A stretch of 15,401 nucleotides of DNA. It comes from an uncultured Acidimicrobiales bacterium (lineage in GTDB: Bacteria > Actinomycetota > Acidimicrobiia > Acidimicrobiales > SZUA-35). Within the stretch, counting starts at the first letter, position 1, and the number at the start of each line of letters is the position of its first letter. The stretch is taken from assembly GCA_938008925.1 (NCBI GenBank), contig CALLIQ010000266.1:1-15401 (forward strand). The letters are read 5' to 3'. Shown here in pieces: positions 13,938-15,401 of this stretch. Both the position numbers and the translations under genes were made by a program. Under the pieces are notes generated by a model. It worked only from the letters and a program-made list of their open reading frames with translations, searched no databases and was not told where the DNA came from.

Positions 13938-14734
13938 GTGATCAGACGGCGGTCATCGCGTTTGCGGTGTTCAATCTCATGCTGCTCGTCCTCGCGTTCA
14001 TCGCGTGGCGGCTGCTGCGAACACCGGCAAGCCCGAAGAAGAAGGCGAGCAAGACGAAGGCCGACGAGTTGGCGGCGACGTCACGCTCGGTGACCGAGGG
14101 TCAGACGGCGACGCTCGCCAGCACCTCGTCGGACCCGAGCGGGTCCGGCAGCGACGAAACGGTCATCGACCTGACCGGCGCCGACGCCGCTGGTGAAGCG
14201 GCATCCGGCGATCTCGCATCGGCCGCGGCCGGGAGCACGACGGCGGAGCCGTCAGCACTCCATCCGGTGCTCGATCAGGTGCCATCGCGACCGAATTCGC
14301 GACGTTTCGTCCCCGGCGGCGTCCCTGTACGTGATGGTTCAGTTCCCGACTTCACCCTGGCGATGGCACACCTGTTCACCGCCGACAACGGCGTTCTCAA
14401 TCGCGAGCGCCAAGCGACCGCCGAGCCGATCACGCTGTCGATCCAGGCAGGACCACGGCCGGTCACCCCGCTGTTGGAACGGGTGGTCGAAGCACTGACG
14501 AACATCGGACTCGAGCCGGCTCAGACACGCCCGCTCGTTCATTCATTCAGCGACTCGGCAGGGCGATGTGCCCGGGTTCGTCTGGCCCATTCACCGGCGC
14601 ACGGTGATCTCATCGAAATCGAGATCGAGCCGTCCCTGTCGCCTGCGGCGATGGCCTCGGTGATGGCCCTGCTCTCCGATCTCGACTTCGAGCCGGCGGA
14701 CGTGATGACGTCGACGCCGAGTCGCCAGTTCTAG
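13934..14734 (+). CDS. Hypothetical protein with N-terminal membrane anchor
   Basis: I do not recognise this 266-residue protein. Residues 6-28 (AVIAFAVFNLMLLVLAFIAWRLL) form one strong transmembrane segment, followed by Arg, Lys-rich SPKKKASKTK, so the rest is predicted on the cytoplasmic side. Residues 45-118 are an Ala/Ser/Thr/Gly/Asp-rich, apparently disordered linker. Residues 121-266 look folded and mixed alpha/beta. They contain two similar helix-turn stretches, VVEALTNIGLEPAQ (184-197) and VMALLSDLDFEPAD (243-256), which hint at an internal duplication, and an acidic strand LIEIEIEP. No catalytic motif is visible. The start is supported by a purine-rich GGCGGGG and by the membrane segment beginning at once. 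The asparagine synthase gene follows after 13 bases, so the two are probably one transcript. A membrane-tethered scaffold or adaptor is possible, but that is a guess. Confidence 0.85.
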   Translation: MSDQTAVIAFAVFNLMLLVLAFIAWRLLRTPASPKKKASKTKADELAATSRSVTEGQTATLASTSSDPSGSGSDETVIDLTGADAAGEAASGDLASAAAGSTTAEPSALHPVLDQVPSRPNSRRFVPGGVPVRDGSVPDFTLAMAHLFTADNGVLNRERQATAEPITLSIQAGPRPVTPLLERVVEALTNIGLEPAQTRPLVHSFSDSAGRCARVRLAHSPAHGDLIEIEIEPSLSPAAMASVMALLSDLDFEPADVMTSTPSRQF

Positions 14735-14747
14735 GACAAACCAAACC

Positions 14748-15401
14748 ATGTGTGGCATCTCTGGCGTCTTCCACCGCAACGGTGGCTGTGAGCCGACCCC
14801 TTCAATCGATCCGTCCGTTCTCGACGCCATGGCAGCGTCGATGCCCCACCGGGGCCCCGACGACTCCGTGACGTCCGTCTTCGGCGACGCCGGCTTCGGC
14901 TTCCGTCGCCTCTCGATCGTCGATGTCGACGGCGGCCGCCAACCCATCGCCAACGAGACCAACGACATCTGGGTCGAAGGCAACGGCGAGATCTACAACC
15001 AGGCCGAGGTTCGACGCGAGCTCGAACGGCGCGGTCACCGGTTCCGCACCCACTCCGACATCGAGACCATCCTCCACGGATACGAGGAGTGGGGCCTCGG
15101 GGTTCTCGATCGCCTGAACGGCATCTTCGGATTCGCCATCTGGGATCCTCGTCGTCGACGTGTCGTGCTGGCGCGAGATCACTACGGCGTGAAGCCGCTC
15201 TACTACGCCGACCACGGCGGCGTGCTCCGTTTCGGTTCCGAGATGCGCACGATCCTCGACGATCCCGCCGTGCCTCGCGAGCTCGATCACGGCTCGGTTC
15301 GACTCCTACTCCACTTCGGCTACTTGCCGTCACCTCACACCTTGCTGAAGGGCATCCACAAGCTGGGTCCTGGCGAGATGTTGGCATGCGACGAGCACGG
15401 G
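14748..15401 (+). CDS. asnB: Asparagine synthase (glutamine-hydrolysing), N-terminal glutaminase part, 3' truncated
   Basis: The first 218 codons of a class II (Ntn) glutamine amidotransferase, open to the right edge. MCGISGVFHR gives the nucleophile Cys2, exposed after Met removal. Other glutaminase signatures are PHRGPDD (33-39), RLSIVD (54-59), GNGEIYN (78-84), SDIETILHGYEEWG (103-116), LNGIFGFAIWD (123-133) and RDHYGVKPLYY (143-153). This domain releases ammonia from glutamine for the C-terminal ATP-dependent synthetase domain, which begins about where the window ends, so its active site cannot be checked. AsnB-type enzymes make asparagine but also amidate other acids in cell-surface or peptide clusters; the window cannot decide between these, so the symbol is tentative. 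It starts 13 bases after the membrane-protein stop, with AGGA (14733-14736) overlapping that stop as a possible, rather distant, ribosome site. Confidence 0.93.
   Translation, partial: MCGISGVFHRNGGCEPTPSIDPSVLDAMAASMPHRGPDDSVTSVFGDAGFGFRRLSIVDVDGGRQPIANETNDIWVEGNGEIYNQAEVRRELERRGHRFRTHSDIETILHGYEEWGLGVLDRLNGIFGFAIWDPRRRRVVLARDHYGVKPLYYADHGGVLRFGSEMRTILDDPAVPRELDHGSVRLLLHFGYLPSPHTLLKGIHKLGPGEMLACDEHG

Noticed and set aside
1..15401. Many GATC and CGATCG words throughout, considered as a methylation or uptake-signal pattern
   Set aside because: They occur inside all the genes in line with the codon preferences (GTC/ATC/CGA/TCG) and show no clustering or strand bias that I could see. I did not count them.
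1..15401. Search for CRISPR repeats, tRNA or rRNA genes, insertion sequences, att sites and phage genes
   Set aside because: No regularly spaced repeats, cloverleaf with CCA end, transposase or integrase motifs, or terminal inverted repeats were seen on either strand.

Overview
The window is a gene-dense, high-GC bacterial chromosome segment. It carries 11 protein genes, no RNA genes, no mobile elements and no CRISPR array. No gap between genes exceeds about 210 bases. Base and codon use (GTC/CTC/TCG/ATC/CGA rich, many GATCG words), poor Shine-Dalgarno sites and several TANNNT hexamers placed 6-7 bases before ATG suggest a high-GC actinobacterium, possibly of the Acidimicrobiia/Ilumatobacter kind. 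There is no rRNA or other decisive marker, so this placement is an inference.

Layout: (1) 2-952 (+), the 3' part of a stand-alone AMP-forming adenylation enzyme, cut by the left edge. (2) 949-2664 (-), glutaminyl-tRNA synthetase glnS; its stop shares a CTAG with the stop of gene 1. (3) 2794-3171 (-), thioredoxin, diverging from 3254-4189 (+), an aldo/keto reductase. (4) 4229-5380 (-), an acyl-CoA dehydrogenase, diverging from 5437-6225 (+), an enoyl-CoA hydratase/isomerase-family protein; together they look like an acyl-CoA oxidation pair. (5) 6346-7560 (+), an MFS transporter, followed after 12 bases by 7573-9033 (+), an amidase-signature hydrolase, probably one operon. (6) 9070-9825 (-), a dienelactone-hydrolase-family enzyme, downstream of 9859-13728 (-), the large DEAH-box RNA helicase HrpA. 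(7) 13934-14734 (+), an unrecognised membrane-anchored protein, followed after 13 bases by 14748 to the right edge (+), the glutaminase half of an AsnB-type asparagine synthase.

Most of the window is housekeeping or ordinary catabolism, and I see no clear new multi-gene system. The part most worth a second look is 13807-14747. There, a divergent intergenic region holds a near-palindrome, a 13-bp bulged hairpin and a six-codon leader ORF coupled by ATGA to the unrecognised membrane protein, which in turn precedes asnB. Four genes (glnS, aldo/keto reductase, acyl-CoA dehydrogenase, dienelactone hydrolase) share a leaderless-type promoter layout, which also decides their start codons.
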